DNA from: FEB-25 sp963822175
GTDB lineage: Bacteria > Chloroflexota > Anaerolineae > Anaerolineales > UBA4823
Reading direction: 5' to 3'
NCBI GenBank assembly: GCA_963822175.1
Contig: CAWGGJ010000008.1
Location: 1,136,780-1,200,779, forward strand
DNA: 64,000 nucleotides
The translations under genes were made by a program, and so were the position numbers. The notes beneath the pieces were generated by a model. That model was not told the origin of the DNA and ran no database searches. It was given only the letters and a program-made list of their open reading frames with translations. Every line of letters begins with the position of its first letter. The first letter of the stretch is position 1. Below, piece by piece: positions 55,075-63,825 of the stretch.

Positions 55075-56817
55075 TCACCTGCAGACCAGGGTCGGTATGC
55101 TTACCTTGCTTAGTAACTCATCGACATCGCTACCCTGAATGATTTCGATCAAAGGACTACGGTTATACCCACCGATCAAAATCAAGTCAATTCGCATACG
55201 ATCTACAAATTCGAGAATTTCATCCACGCAGTTATTTTCAATAGAAATAACAAAATCCGTTTGGATATTCTGTTCTTCTAGATAAGCTTGAGCTGTACCT
55301 TGAATTTCATACACATTTTTTTTATCACCCATGGTCATTACATGAAGCGGAATTTCCCATTGACCTGCGATGTATGCCGCGATAAATAGAGCTTCTTGGG
55401 TTTTTAAGTTATTATCATAAGCCAGCAAAACATTCTCTAAAGGTCTACTGACTTGAGGGGTAAACAATATTGGACGTGGGCACTTTTGGATCAGGTTCCG
55501 AATGCCTGATTGCAATCGAGAAATCGCATTGGCTTCAGGTGGGTAAGTAAGATTTATTACCACCAGATCACTCCAACGCGCAATCTCACAAATATTTGCT
55601 GTTATATCACCAGACTTTATCTGAAAATCATATTTGACACTGCTCTGTTCACATTTTTGGGCAAATCTTATCTGTAAATCGTCAATACTGGGTACTTCAG
55701 GTGTTGCCTCACTACTGAATACAAATAATCCATGAATTCTAGCTTCTTCGCGCTTGGCAATGACAATAGCCTGGTCTAAAGCATTCCACCCGTCTTCAAG
55801 TCCATTGATCGGGACCAGGATCTCACAAAATAATCGGGTTTCGCGATTCGCAGATAATATCGACTGCCTCCATTCACCGGTCGGTGGTCCAGCACCGAAG
55901 GTGTCTGGCACTAATGTCCGAATGATCTTATTCCCAATGCGAGAGATAACCCGGTCAGAACGTTGGCTAAAATGATCAGTAAGATCTTGTACTGCACTGG
56001 TAATTGTAACCTGTCCTTTTAGCTCTTCCTCTAACGCTGCCCTGTGATCTGCTATCCAAAGGTATAGATCCGCCTCGGTTCTATTAGGAAAATCCAACAA
56101 CAATCCTTTATCGCGGATAATGCTGATGACAGGTGTATAGACTGTGTCACTCCAATCAATTGCTGCATCAGGGTATGAAATTTCGCGTTGTTGTTCAATC
56201 CCCATGTAATGACGGTGAACAGCAATATGCTCCTCGATGACTTCATATTGACCGGGTTCTGTCACGGTAAAGTTTATTTCTGGTCGAGATTTGTCCAGGT
56301 TTGTATTTTCAAGAAATTCAGCATATTCAGCTTTGATGATTAATTCTTCTGGACTAACATCATCAGTTAGCGGGACACGTGTATGTAACTCAGTTACATA
56401 AGCTTGAATTTCTGTTGCGCCAAGTTGTTTTGCGACAGAAACCCTATGGTTTCCGTCGCTCACAAAATATACCTGATCGATTTGATATGCTTCAATGGGG
56501 GGTAAGCCCAACATTTCCTGACTGGCAGCATCGACATTTGCCCAGCGTGCTTCTATGCTATCACGCCGAGGTAAAAAACTGCGATCGAAATCTTGATATC
56601 GATTCACACTTCCGATAATGGCACTGATTGGAATATCTTTTAAAACTTTTTTCGAGCTCACCTGTGCTTTTAGCTTCTGGCGAACCTCTTCAAAGGATAA
56701 TAATTCGGTTGATTGACCAGTCAGGCGCGCAATTATCTCTCTTAATGACGCCTTACGCCTGGCTTTCCGAAAATCTTGAATAGCGCGAATGATATATATA
56801 GATGGTTTGTCGGTCAT
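55075..56817 (-). CDS. ParB-like/DNA-binding-like N-terminus fused to two universal stress protein domains
   Basis: This is a 580-residue soluble protein. Residues about 60-150 contain IPISAIIGSVNRYQDFDRSF and VYFVSDGNHRVSVAKQLGAT, the ParB/sulfiredoxin-like nucleotide-binding pattern (GNHR). From about 330, USP domain 1 begins (RLFCEILVPINGLEDGWNAL). Domain 2 runs from about 460 (PLENVLLAYDNNLKTQEALF) to the end and carries an ATP-site-like loop (LIGGYNRSPLIEIIQGSDVD). Such USPs bind ATP or sense stress. It has no close genomic partner. Confidence 0.82.
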   Translation of the reverse strand: MTDKPSIYIIRAIQDFRKARRKASLREIIARLTGQSTELLSFEEVRQKLKAQVSSKKVLKDIPISAIIGSVNRYQDFDRSFLPRRDSIEARWANVDAASQEMLGLPPIEAYQIDQVYFVSDGNHRVSVAKQLGATEIQAYVTELHTRVPLTDDVSPEELIIKAEYAEFLENTNLDKSRPEINFTVTEPGQYEVIEEHIAVHRHYMGIEQQREISYPDAAIDWSDTVYTPVISIIRDKGLLLDFPNRTEADLYLWIADHRAALEEELKGQVTITSAVQDLTDHFSQRSDRVISRIGNKIIRTLVPDTFGAGPPTGEWRQSILSANRETRLFCEILVPINGLEDGWNALDQAIVIAKREEARIHGLFVFSSEATPEVPSIDDLQIRFAQKCEQSSVKYDFQIKSGDITANICEIARWSDLVVINLTYPPEANAISRLQSGIRNLIQKCPRPILFTPQVSRPLENVLLAYDNNLKTQEALFIAAYIAGQWEIPLHVMTMGDKKNVYEIQGTAQAYLEEQNIQTDFVISIENNCVDEILEFVDRMRIDLILIGGYNRSPLIEIIQGSDVDELLSKVSIPTLVCR

Positions 56818-56840
56818 CTGATTCCACTTACAATCTGTTC

Positions 56841-56846
56841 ATTATA
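56841..56846 (-). promoter_or_regulatory. -10 box of the ParB-like/USP gene
   Basis: TATAAT on the minus strand is 23 bases before ATG, with TTGGGA 16 bases further upstream as a moderate -35. Upstream to 57145 I see no other gene. Confidence 0.4.
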
Positions 56847-57145
56847 TTGATTATATCCAATATCCCAACCAAATCTATACAACTGAATTATTTTCAAATC
56901 CAGTGGTTTTTTTCTCTCCTTGTTTTGAGACTTGTAATTGCAGTTATTGCATCATTATCCACTTCAGGTAGTTATATGAAGTATGCATGGATAGTGCAGG
57001 TATTTAAAGAATAATCGGAATTCTGATAATTTTAACAACAAATAATTGATCAACTACATCTGGTCTTCAGGGTTGATATCCGCAGGTATTTCTCTAGTCG
57101 GATGATCAATAAGGGAGAAAAACTGATTCCATTTCCTAAAAAATA

Positions 57146-57179
57146 ATAACAGCATACGAGTCATCCTGTATGCTGTTAT
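57146..57179 (-). terminator. Rho-independent terminator of the NUDIX/aldolase operon
   Basis: A perfect 12-base-pair stem (ATAACAGCATAC / GTATGCTGTTAT) has a 10-base loop. On the minus strand it is followed by TATTTTTT. It is 24 bases beyond the NUDIX stop. Confidence 0.85.
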
Positions 57180-57202
57180 ATTTACAGGCAGAAGAATTAG
57201 AA

Positions 57203-57703
57203 TTAAGGGAAATTTATCACCATTTTCCCATCAATATCATAACTGGTATGGCCATAAAAAAGTGGAGAATCAGGTTGGTGATTTAATATCTTAGGCAAAA
57301 GGAGTGGAAGGTCTGGAACACAAGGAAGGTGGCTAATATCTTCTGGAATTATCCATTCCAGAGAACCTTCTGTTGTTAATTTTGGCTTTCCTTCAGAAGA
57401 TTCACCTTTAAAGATAAGAATACAAACACCTGGATTGACTTGAGTGTCAACAGTAATGATTCCATGAAGCATAAGATTGGGTGAAGTTAATCCTGTCTCT
57501 TCGAATAATTCACGTCGAGCAGCAGATATGACATCTTCTCCCTTCTCGATATGCCCACCAATGCCATTATAAAGGCCTGCCCATAGTCGTTTTTTCTGCG
57601 CTCCTTTAAGCAACAATACTTTTTCGCCTCTAGTCAGAAAGATCAATGTCCGAGGCACGACCATATAACGATCATAATTAACTCCCTGGTCTGATGCAGG
57701 CAT
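57203..57703 (-). CDS. NUDIX hydrolase
   Basis: This 166-residue pyrophosphohydrolase acts on nucleoside diphosphate-linked or oxidised nucleotides. The NUDIX box is intact: GGHIEKGEDVISAARRELFE followed by ETGL (about residues 48-71). VVPRTLIFLTRGEKVLLL is the preceding strand pair. It starts one base after the aldolase stop and is followed by a good terminator, so the pair is a two-gene operon. Which nucleotide it acts on is unknown. Confidence 0.92.
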   Translation of the reverse strand: MPASDQGVNYDRYMVVPRTLIFLTRGEKVLLLKGAQKKRLWAGLYNGIGGHIEKGEDVISAARRELFEETGLTSPNLMLHGIITVDTQVNPGVCILIFKGESSEGKPKLTTEGSLEWIIPEDISHLPCVPDLPLLLPKILNHQPDSPLFYGHTSYDIDGKMVINFP

Positions 57704-57704
57704 G

Positions 57705-59126
57705 TTAATCTGCCAGATCGGATACTTCTTCTTCTCCTACTGCCTCACCTAAATAAGATTTAAGTTCAGGCTCAATTATCACCGGTTTAATTTTCGCATC
57801 AATATATGAGCGCGTACCTTGCATGCCCAGGTAAACAAACAACCTTCGGAATTGGTCCTCTAAAGCAAGAGAGATTTCCGCTTTTTTTGCCGGAGATAAT
57901 GACCAGGTTTGACCCTTGAATGGTCCGATCGCATTTTTTCGAGTTTTATAATAATACTGCTCATCAGTCATATCAGGCTTTCGTTCTGCAGCATAATTTT
58001 TATCAAGAAATGAATAGATCTCAGATCTTAATTCATCAGGAAGACGATCAAAGATCATATTTTGAAAGTTGGTAGCCAGATGGACTTCAACTGCTTCTGA
58101 TTCGACAAACTTTCCGAATGCATTTTCCGGAAGCGTTGATGCTCCATGCTGAACTGTACCACCCATGCTGTACGTAGAGCGGGCAACTCGGCTTAGCTTG
58201 AGCAGGATACCAAAATCAAGGTTAACCTTTGCAATCGATCCATCAGGCAATACTACTCCACCATGTGATGTGCCAGTTTGAATGCTGATTTTACTTAATC
58301 CAACTGATTTAGGTGAAATTTTGGTTAATTCCGCGCGATAGCCATCCATGTATGCGCGTAATTCTTCTTCAGTCGAGTTATGCCCACCAACTTCTCCGAT
58401 CTCACCACCAATAGAAATCTGCACTCCGTTCGGTTGGAGCTCTCTGATATATGCAGAGTACATCGCCGACAGGCTGTAATTTAATTTCTGTTGTTCAGGT
58501 ACAGTTGGTTGATTTATGTCCACAAGTGTAGATGTGTCAATATCAATATTATAAAAACCAGCAGCGATTGCTTCCTTGATTAGCTCTTTAACCGCTTGCA
58601 CTTCTGCGTCAGGAGTAGATGAATATCGTTTTGCTGATGTCTGGAAATGATCACCCTGGATAAAGACTGGTCCAGTATATCCCTCAGCAATAGCAGCGGA
58701 GAGAATGCTGGATACATATTCAGCTGGTCTTTGATCTGTGTATCCCATCTCAGACCGTGCAATTTCAAAGATGAACGCCCCAGCATTCATTTCATTTGCC
58801 ACCCTGAAAACCGCCCGGGCTGAGTCAAATGCGAGCATACGAAGATTAATTGCTGGAACAGTGAAGCTGCATGGCACTTCGCCTCGTCCGCGTGCCAGGT
58901 ATAAGTCATTGATTGAAGAAGGAATGGTTCCGAAAGCTTGAGAAACTCGACGAATGATATATTGCGATGCACCTTTTTGAGCACCTTTGCCCAATGCTGA
59001 TATTTCTGCCAATTTATATATATTTTCCTGCAGTAAATGCCGATCGTTTATGATCGTCTTTTGTTCTGCAAAAGAAACTGAGCCTTTAAGGTTTCCTAAT
59101 AGTTCTTGAATTAGTGGTGTGTCCAT
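57705..59126 (-). CDS. Class II fructose/tagatose-bisphosphate aldolase-like protein
   Basis: This 473-residue zinc-dependent aldolase-type TIM barrel has motifs PVFIQGDHFQTSAKRY (metal His), FYNIDIDTSTLVD, ISIGGEIGEVGGHNS, QTGTSHGGVVLPDGS and GGTVQHGASTLP. It is longer than standard FbaA, with an N-terminal extension of about 90 residues. The substrate may be fructose-1,6-bisphosphate or a related ketose phosphate. It lies divergent from a phosphohexomutase, giving a glycolysis and sugar-phosphate pair. Confidence 0.86.
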   Translation of the reverse strand: MDTPLIQELLGNLKGSVSFAEQKTIINDRHLLQENIYKLAEISALGKGAQKGASQYIIRRVSQAFGTIPSSINDLYLARGRGEVPCSFTVPAINLRMLAFDSARAVFRVANEMNAGAFIFEIARSEMGYTDQRPAEYVSSILSAAIAEGYTGPVFIQGDHFQTSAKRYSSTPDAEVQAVKELIKEAIAAGFYNIDIDTSTLVDINQPTVPEQQKLNYSLSAMYSAYIRELQPNGVQISIGGEIGEVGGHNSTEEELRAYMDGYRAELTKISPKSVGLSKISIQTGTSHGGVVLPDGSIAKVNLDFGILLKLSRVARSTYSMGGTVQHGASTLPENAFGKFVESEAVEVHLATNFQNMIFDRLPDELRSEIYSFLDKNYAAERKPDMTDEQYYYKTRKNAIGPFKGQTWSLSPAKKAEISLALEDQFRRLFVYLGMQGTRSYIDAKIKPVIIEPELKSYLGEAVGEEEVSDLAD

Positions 59127-59135
59127 GATAAACCT

Positions 59136-59161
59136 CCCGGATTATTATTTCGCAATCCGGG
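59136..59161. promoter_or_regulatory. Palindromic operator/hairpin overlapping the aldolase ribosome site
   Basis: CCCGGATT and AATCCGGG form a perfect 8-base inverted repeat with a 10-base spacer. It sits directly after TATAAT (minus strand, 59162-59167) and includes part of the GGGAGG ribosome site (59133-59138). It may be a repressor operator or a mRNA hairpin that hides the ribosome site. Confidence 0.5.
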
Positions 59162-59208
59162 ATTATATCATCTCTACCGAACCTATTCCACTCACTAATA
59201 TCCCTTGA

Positions 59209-59214
59209 TATAAT
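59209..59214 (+). promoter_or_regulatory. -10 box of the phosphohexomutase gene
   Basis: TATAAT is 35 bases before the ATG, with TTCCAC 17 bases upstream as a weak -35. AAGGGAGG at 59239-59246 is the ribosome site. An imperfect repeat CCCTTGATAT / ATATTCAAGGG flanks this leader. Confidence 0.45.
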
Positions 59215-59249
59215 ATTACCCGTCATGTTCGATATTCAAGGGAGGCATT

Positions 59250-60671
59250 ATGCCTGAAATTATTCATTTTGGAACAGATGGTTGGCGTGGAAGAATAGCT
59301 GAAGACTATACTTTTGCAAATATTCGGCGGTGTACGCAAGGTTTCGCTAATTATTTATTAAACAAGGGTTTACGAGATGAGTGGGTTGTGGTTGGTTATG
59401 ACCAACGATTTCATTCAGAGAATTTTGCTGTATCAGTAGCTGAAGTTCTAGCGGGGAATGATCTCAGGGTTTTCATAACCGATAAGGCTACACCAACCCC
59501 GGTAATTTCATATTCTGTGATCAATAAAAAAGCCGTTGGTGCAATTAACATCACCGCTTCGCACAATCCTCCCACAGATAATGGATTTAAAGTACGCGAT
59601 GAACATGGTGGTGCAATCGATCCAGAAGGCTTAACCAAAATTAAATCGTACATCCCCAATTCTGGAGAACAAACTAAACGAGTAACAATTGAAAAAGGTA
59701 TTGAAGAGGGTAGGATTGTTTTTTTTGACCCAAATCCTGCTTACTTAGAGCAAATAAATCGCCTGGTTGACCTACAGGTGATCAAAAATGCCGGTTTGAA
59801 TGTCCTAATAGAACCAATGTGGGGCAATGGCATTGGTTGGTTTCCGCACCTGCTGAATGGGGGAAAAACTAGGATAACTGAGATACATAACCATAGAAAT
59901 CCCATCTTTCCCGAAATGAAGCGGCCGGAACCGATCCCACCAAATGTCGATGTTGGATTACAAGAAACTGTGCGACAGAATGCAGATGTATTGATAATCA
60001 CAGATGGCGATGCTGATCGGCTTGGAATTGGTGATGAGACAGGCAAGTTTATTGACCAACTTAGGGTATACGGTTTGTTGGGATATTATTTTCTCGAGGT
60101 CAGAAAAGAACGTGGACCGATAGTGAAAACTTTATCAACCACAAATATGTTAACCAAGTTGGGTAAATTATACGATGTTCCAGTTTATGAGACTGGGGTT
60201 GGTTTTAAGTACGTTGCACCAAAAATGCTAGAAACCAACGCCATGTTGGGTGGTGAAGAATCAGGGGGTTACGCTTTCAGGAATCATGTACCAGAAAGAG
60301 ATGGTATTCTGGCTGGATTATATTTCCTTGATATGATGGTGCGCCTAGGCCAAAAACCTTCCGAGTTGCTTCAAACTTTATTTAACAAAGTTGGTGCACA
60401 TTATTATGATCGAATTGATACTCCCTTTACGGGGGACCGTAAATCGAGAGAACAAAATATCCTGGAGAGTAAGCCGACGACAATTGGTGGCGTCAGGGTG
60501 ACCAGCCTTGACACCACGGATGGTTATAAATTTAATTTAGAGGACGGGGGTTGGTTACTCATCCGTTTCTCAGGGACAGAACCGATCATGAGAGTATATT
60601 GCGAAACCACCCATGAAGAAAACGTAAAATCAATTTTAGATGATGGATTGCGGGTGGCAGGTTTGAAGTAG
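59250..60671 (+). CDS. Phosphoglucomutase/phosphomannomutase family protein
   Basis: This alpha-D-phosphohexomutase interconverts hexose-1- and 6-phosphates. Residue Ser104 in NITASHNPPTDNGFK is the phosphoserine. The metal loop is ITDGDADRLGIGD, the sugar-binding loop is MLGGEESGGYAF, and the phosphate-binding loop is RFSGTEPIMRVYCE. The 473-residue length is typical. It is first in an operon with TatD (1-base overlap) and polyprenyl synthase. Confidence 0.94.
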   Translation: MPEIIHFGTDGWRGRIAEDYTFANIRRCTQGFANYLLNKGLRDEWVVVGYDQRFHSENFAVSVAEVLAGNDLRVFITDKATPTPVISYSVINKKAVGAINITASHNPPTDNGFKVRDEHGGAIDPEGLTKIKSYIPNSGEQTKRVTIEKGIEEGRIVFFDPNPAYLEQINRLVDLQVIKNAGLNVLIEPMWGNGIGWFPHLLNGGKTRITEIHNHRNPIFPEMKRPEPIPPNVDVGLQETVRQNADVLIITDGDADRLGIGDETGKFIDQLRVYGLLGYYFLEVRKERGPIVKTLSTTNMLTKLGKLYDVPVYETGVGFKYVAPKMLETNAMLGGEESGGYAFRNHVPERDGILAGLYFLDMMVRLGQKPSELLQTLFNKVGAHYYDRIDTPFTGDRKSREQNILESKPTTIGGVRVTSLDTTDGYKFNLEDGGWLLIRFSGTEPIMRVYCETTHEENVKSILDDGLRVAGLK

Positions 60672-61495
60672 TGGAGTCCAGTGACCTCTCAGGACTAGTT
60701 GATACCCATTGCCATCTCAACTTTGATAATTTCAACCAGGACCGTGTTGCAGTGGTTGAAAAAGCGCGGGAGGTTGGTATAACCAGGATATTAAATCCTG
60801 GAGTTGATGTTGAAACCAGCAGAACTGCTCTTGATTGTGCATATTCTTTTCCTGAAGTATTTGCTGCTGTAGGTTTTCATCCGAATGATAGTTTACATTG
60901 GTCCAAGGATTCGATTATTCAAATCAGGGACCTGGCTGGCGAAGAAAAAGTAGTTGCGATCGGTGAGATAGGATTGGATTATTATCGAAACCGAGCTCCT
61001 AAAGAGCTTCAGAAATCCATTCTCCAGCAGCAACTGGATCTAGCGGAAGAATTGGACTTGCCTGTGATTATTCATAATCGTGAGGCAAATAACGATATTC
61101 GTGAAATTCTTCTAGAATGGCAGAATAGATTAATTTCAAATGGTCGTAAACTTGCAGAATATCCAGGAATATTGCATGCATTTTCGAGTGATCTAGATTT
61201 TGCAGAAGATATGGTTTCACATAATTTTAAAATAGGAATTGCTGGACCAGTTACTTTTAAGAATTCTACTTTGCTTCATTCAGTGGTTGTATCCTTGCCG
61301 TTAAATGCCATTGTCATTGAAACAGATGCACCTTTCCTTTCACCCCATCCCTACAGAGGTATGCGAAATGAACCAGCTAATGTTAGAATTGTGGCAGAAA
61401 AAATCGCAGAATTAAAGAATGAAACTTTAGATAATGTAGCTAAAAGTTCAGCATCAGAAGCTGATAAGTTATTTAGATGGAGAGAAATAAATTGA
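60671..61495 (+). CDS. tatD: TatD-family metal-dependent deoxyribonuclease
   Basis: This 274-residue TIM-barrel hydrolase has metal ligands in VDTHCHLNFDNF (His-x-His), the GEIGLDYYRN segment (Glu), VIIHNREANNDI (His), GILHAFSSDLDFA (His) and ETDAPFLSPHPYRG (Asp). TatD enzymes act on DNA ends and in repair. The start is GTG, overlapping the previous TAG by one base. A family-typical length supports this start. Confidence 0.92.
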   Translation: MESSDLSGLVDTHCHLNFDNFNQDRVAVVEKAREVGITRILNPGVDVETSRTALDCAYSFPEVFAAVGFHPNDSLHWSKDSIIQIRDLAGEEKVVAIGEIGLDYYRNRAPKELQKSILQQQLDLAEELDLPVIIHNREANNDIREILLEWQNRLISNGRKLAEYPGILHAFSSDLDFAEDMVSHNFKIGIAGPVTFKNSTLLHSVVVSLPLNAIVIETDAPFLSPHPYRGMRNEPANVRIVAEKIAELKNETLDNVAKSSASEADKLFRWREIN

Positions 61496-62457
61496 TTGAT
61501 GCAACTTTCACCGCTCCAATTGAAGACCGGATCGAACTGGTAGAAGAGCGAATGCGGGCTCAGTCTGACGGCCACCATGTAGCTGTTGGTGCAGCCTTGC
61601 ACCATTTATTAAGCTCGGGTGGTAAACGGATCAGAGTAGTTGTGACATTATTAACTGGAAAAATGTTGGGCGGTGACCCTGACAAATTGGTCACACTTGC
61701 TGCAGCAATAGAGTCACTCCATACAGCTACCCTGGTACATGACGATTTAATTGATGGAGCGATGATACGCCGAGGCATCCCCACCTTAAATGCACAATGG
61801 TCACCTGCAGCGACGGTACTAACTGGTGATTTTATTTTTGCCAAAGCAGCAAAACTTGCTGCGGATACAGGATCCGTCGAAGTGATGCGAATATTCGCTG
61901 ATACACTTGCGACCATTGTTAATGGTGAGATAACCCAGCTATTTAGCAGCCGGTGGGTTGCGAATCGTGAGGATTACTACCGCAGGATATATGCAAAGAC
62001 TGCTTCGTTATTTGAGGCTTCAGCAACAACTGCCGCAAAATTGAGTAATGCAAGCGATGAAGTTGTCTCTTATGTAAAAAAATACGGGTACGAGATTGGG
62101 ATGGCTTTTCAGATCATTGATGATATTCTAGACTTCACCAGTGAACAAACAACCATGGGTAAACCAGTGGCAAGTGATCTCAGGCAAGGTTTGATCACCT
62201 TACCGGTACTATATTATCTTGAAAACCATCCGAATGATACGGATATGAAGAATATTCTTGAAAGTAGTTTTTGCGATGAAGATTGCCTGGGCAGATTACT
62301 CTCTTCAATCAGGGAAGGTGGTGCGATTGAGTTGTCACTCGACGAAGCACGACAATCTGTTCACCGTGGATTGGATATGTTGATGAAATTACCAGTATCC
62401 AAAGAAAGAAATGCACTGGAAGATCTGGCTTGCTATATTATCGATCGGGAAATATAG
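61492..62457 (+). CDS. Polyprenyl diphosphate synthase
   Basis: This all-helical prenyltransferase (heptaprenyl, octaprenyl or nonaprenyl type) makes the side chain of menaquinone or related lipids. The first aspartate motif is LVHDDLIDGAMIRRG, the second is IIDDILDFT, and SSGGKRIRVVVTLL is the upstream binding motif. TTG 61492 (overlapping TatD as TTGA) has GGAGAG seven bases upstream. ATG 61477 is an alternative without such a site. It fits the menaquinone use expected for GlpABC. Confidence 0.92.
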   Translation: MIDATFTAPIEDRIELVEERMRAQSDGHHVAVGAALHHLLSSGGKRIRVVVTLLTGKMLGGDPDKLVTLAAAIESLHTATLVHDDLIDGAMIRRGIPTLNAQWSPAATVLTGDFIFAKAAKLAADTGSVEVMRIFADTLATIVNGEITQLFSSRWVANREDYYRRIYAKTASLFEASATTAAKLSNASDEVVSYVKKYGYEIGMAFQIIDDILDFTSEQTTMGKPVASDLRQGLITLPVLYYLENHPNDTDMKNILESSFCDEDCLGRLLSSIREGGAIELSLDEARQSVHRGLDMLMKLPVSKERNALEDLACYIIDREI

Positions 62458-62486
62458 TTGACAAAAAAATAAGAGCGTAGTATATT
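62458..62486 (+). promoter_or_regulatory. Promoter of tRNA-Met
   Basis: A consensus -35 TTGACA (62458-62463), a 17-base spacer and TATATT (62481-62486) lie just after the polyprenyl synthase stop. The transcript start would be about 12 bases before the tRNA. Confidence 0.75.
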
Positions 62487-62504
62487 TCTGCCGCTCTCAT
62501 AAAA

Positions 62505-62577
62505 GGCGAGGTAGCTCAGCTGGCAGAGCAGGGGCATCATAATCCTCAGGTCGTGGGTTCAACTCCCACCCTCGCCA
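62505..62577 (+). tRNA. tRNA-Met (CAT)
   Basis: The acceptor GGCGAGG pairs with CCTCGCC and the D arm is GCTC..GAGC. The anticodon loop ATCATAA gives CAT, and the T arm is GTGGG-TTCAACT-CCCAC. One pair at the foot of the anticodon stem is mismatched (C-U). The discriminator is A. It reads as an elongator Met (or Ile with modified C34) tRNA, since the acceptor end is fully paired. Confidence 0.92.
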
Positions 62578-62633
62578 CTAAAAAAATACTGCGATTTTTA
62601 GTCGTGATTTCCCAATATAGAGTGGTTATTTGT

Positions 62634-62664
62634 GGACTATCCAACGAAGTTTTATGGATAGTCC
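62634..62664 (+). terminator. Stem-loop after tRNA-Met
   Basis: GGACTATCCA and TGGATAGTCC form a perfect 10-base-pair stem with an 11-base loop, followed by TTTGG. It lies 56 bases after the tRNA. The T run is short, so termination is likely but not certain. Confidence 0.5.
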
Positions 62665-62753
62665 TTTGGTTTAATTTGCACAATTATATAATAAAAAGAT
62701 ATAGATTTGAGAGGATTAAGAAAGACCGACTAATAGAATGGTAATTTGGTTTA

Positions 62754-62819
62754 GCATACACGCCTGGAGAGCGTGTTTCCCGCAAGGGAACGAGGGTTCA
62801 AATCCCTCCCGCTTCGCCA
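62754..62819 (+). pseudogene. Truncated tRNA-Ser (GGA), 3' two thirds
   Basis: The anticodon arm CACGC-CTGGAGA-GCGTG (anticodon GGA), a long variable arm TTCCC-GCAA-GGGAA, the T arm GAGGG-TTCAAAT-CCCTC, and the acceptor 3' strand CCGCTTC-G-CCA are all present. The matching 5' acceptor strand (GAAGCGG) and a D arm are missing; bases 62731-62758 only weakly resemble a D loop. It is a fragment, not a working tRNA. Confidence 0.8.
62770..62806 (+). repeat. 37-base direct repeat, copy 1 (tRNA-Ser derived)
   Basis: Bases 62770-62806 are identical to 63836-63872. The repeat covers the end of the anticodon arm, the variable arm and most of the T arm of a tRNA-Ser. The copies are 1066 bases apart and bracket the barstar gene. 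Confidence 0.9.
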
Positions 62820-62824
62820 GAGTA

Positions 62825-62850
62825 AAGCCTATTCGATAGAGTGGGCTTTC
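62825..62850 (+). terminator. Short hairpin after the tRNA-Ser fragment
   Basis: AAAGCC and GGCTTT pair around a 14-base loop and are followed by CTTC. This looks like the remnant of the tRNA-Ser terminator. Confidence 0.4.
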
Positions 62851-63139
62851 TTCATGAATCTATTATACCCACCCCGAAACACCCCACACATATAAGGTAA
62901 CCGTGGAATTACCTTTGAAAAAATTTTAAAAGAGCGTGTGACCTAATTTAGAGTAATCGTGCGTCATGTAATTCTTTAACAATCAGCAAGATTATTTTAA
63001 CATTCGAAGTATACAGACGTCAAGAGCAAAGAAATTACTAGCAAATCTTCAACATCTGAGCATCGAAATTTATTTAACGATATAATTTTATTAATACACC
63101 CTGTATTTAACGATTAATCTTTATATAATTAATCATTTC

Positions 63140-63168
63140 TTGATTATTGTCTTTTCATTATCTAATAT
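63140..63168 (+). promoter_or_regulatory. Promoter of the barstar-family gene
   Basis: TTGATT (63140-63145), a 17-base spacer and TAATAT (63163-63168). The predicted start is near 63175. AGGAGG (63180-63185) then lies six bases before the ATG. Confidence 0.5.
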
Positions 63169-63191
63169 AGTCTTGATTCAGGAGGAAATAT

Positions 63192-63707
63192 ATGGCAATC
63201 TTTCTATATATCGATGCTCGTATGCATGAACTTGATTGGCGGTTGCTACAGAATGGTCCGATTACTCTTTATTATCGCAGAGAAATTCTTGAGGATGACT
63301 TATCCTGGCTTCGTGACCATGATTACCAAATTGACCCGATAGATTGCAAAGATTGGCTGAATGATGATGATTTTTACGATGCTATCTCCACACAGCTTGC
63401 ATTTCCTGCTTATTTTGGACGAAATTTGGATGCTTTGAGCGATTGTCTTTACGATCTTGAGATTCCAGAAAATAGCGGCCGTGTTCTTGTCTTTTATCAA
63501 TATGATCGATTTGTTCCAATGACAGTTAATGACGCAGAAATAGTGCTAGACATCCTTGCCTTTCAAGCACGATATCATCTACTCTTTGGACGACGCTTGA
63601 TGGTCCTTGTGCAATCCAATAATCCTGAGCTTTCCTTCAATAGAGTTGGTGGATGTCCGGTCAGTTGGAATAACCGTGAGTGGTTGAACAAAGATCGTGG
63701 ATTGTAG
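63192..63707 (+). CDS. Barstar-family ribonuclease inhibitor-like protein
   Basis: This 171-residue soluble protein has the barstar core FYDAISTQLAFPAYFGRNLDALSDCLYDLEIPE (about residues 59-91), with the YFGRN.DA.. signature. Barstar proteins block ribonucleases of the barnase type or serve as immunity proteins. It is longer than barstar (about 90 residues), with N- and C-terminal extensions. No toxin gene is next to it. It is bracketed by tRNA-derived repeats, so it may have moved as a unit. AGGAGG precedes the ATG. Confidence 0.88.
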   Translation: MAIFLYIDARMHELDWRLLQNGPITLYYRREILEDDLSWLRDHDYQIDPIDCKDWLNDDDFYDAISTQLAFPAYFGRNLDALSDCLYDLEIPENSGRVLVFYQYDRFVPMTVNDAEIVLDILAFQARYHLLFGRRLMVLVQSNNPELSFNRVGGCPVSWNNREWLNKDRGL

Positions 63708-63825
63708 CCAACGATTGGGGGAAATCAAAAAAGAGAATTTCCATATTAATAATTCACCAAAAGGCAACTTGGGCAAATACTTTCGAGTAAAAAAAATTCT
63801 ACACCGTGTAGCAATGCGTTAACCC

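Larger units (their letters stand above)
56818..57202. other. Intergenic region upstream of the ParB-like/USP gene
   Basis: This 385-base AT-rich gap holds the USP promoter at its left end and the NUDIX terminator at its right end. The small open frame at 56802-57014 has no family resemblance. Nothing else was seen. Confidence 0.5.
62578..63191. other. Region between tRNA-Met and the barstar gene
   Basis: This 614-base AT-rich stretch holds a stem-loop, a truncated tRNA-Ser (62754-62819), a terminator-like hairpin and the barstar promoter. No protein gene was recognised. Confidence 0.55.

Noticed and set aside
62754..62819. Functional tRNA-Ser
   Set aside because: The 5' acceptor strand and D arm are missing, so no cloverleaf can form.
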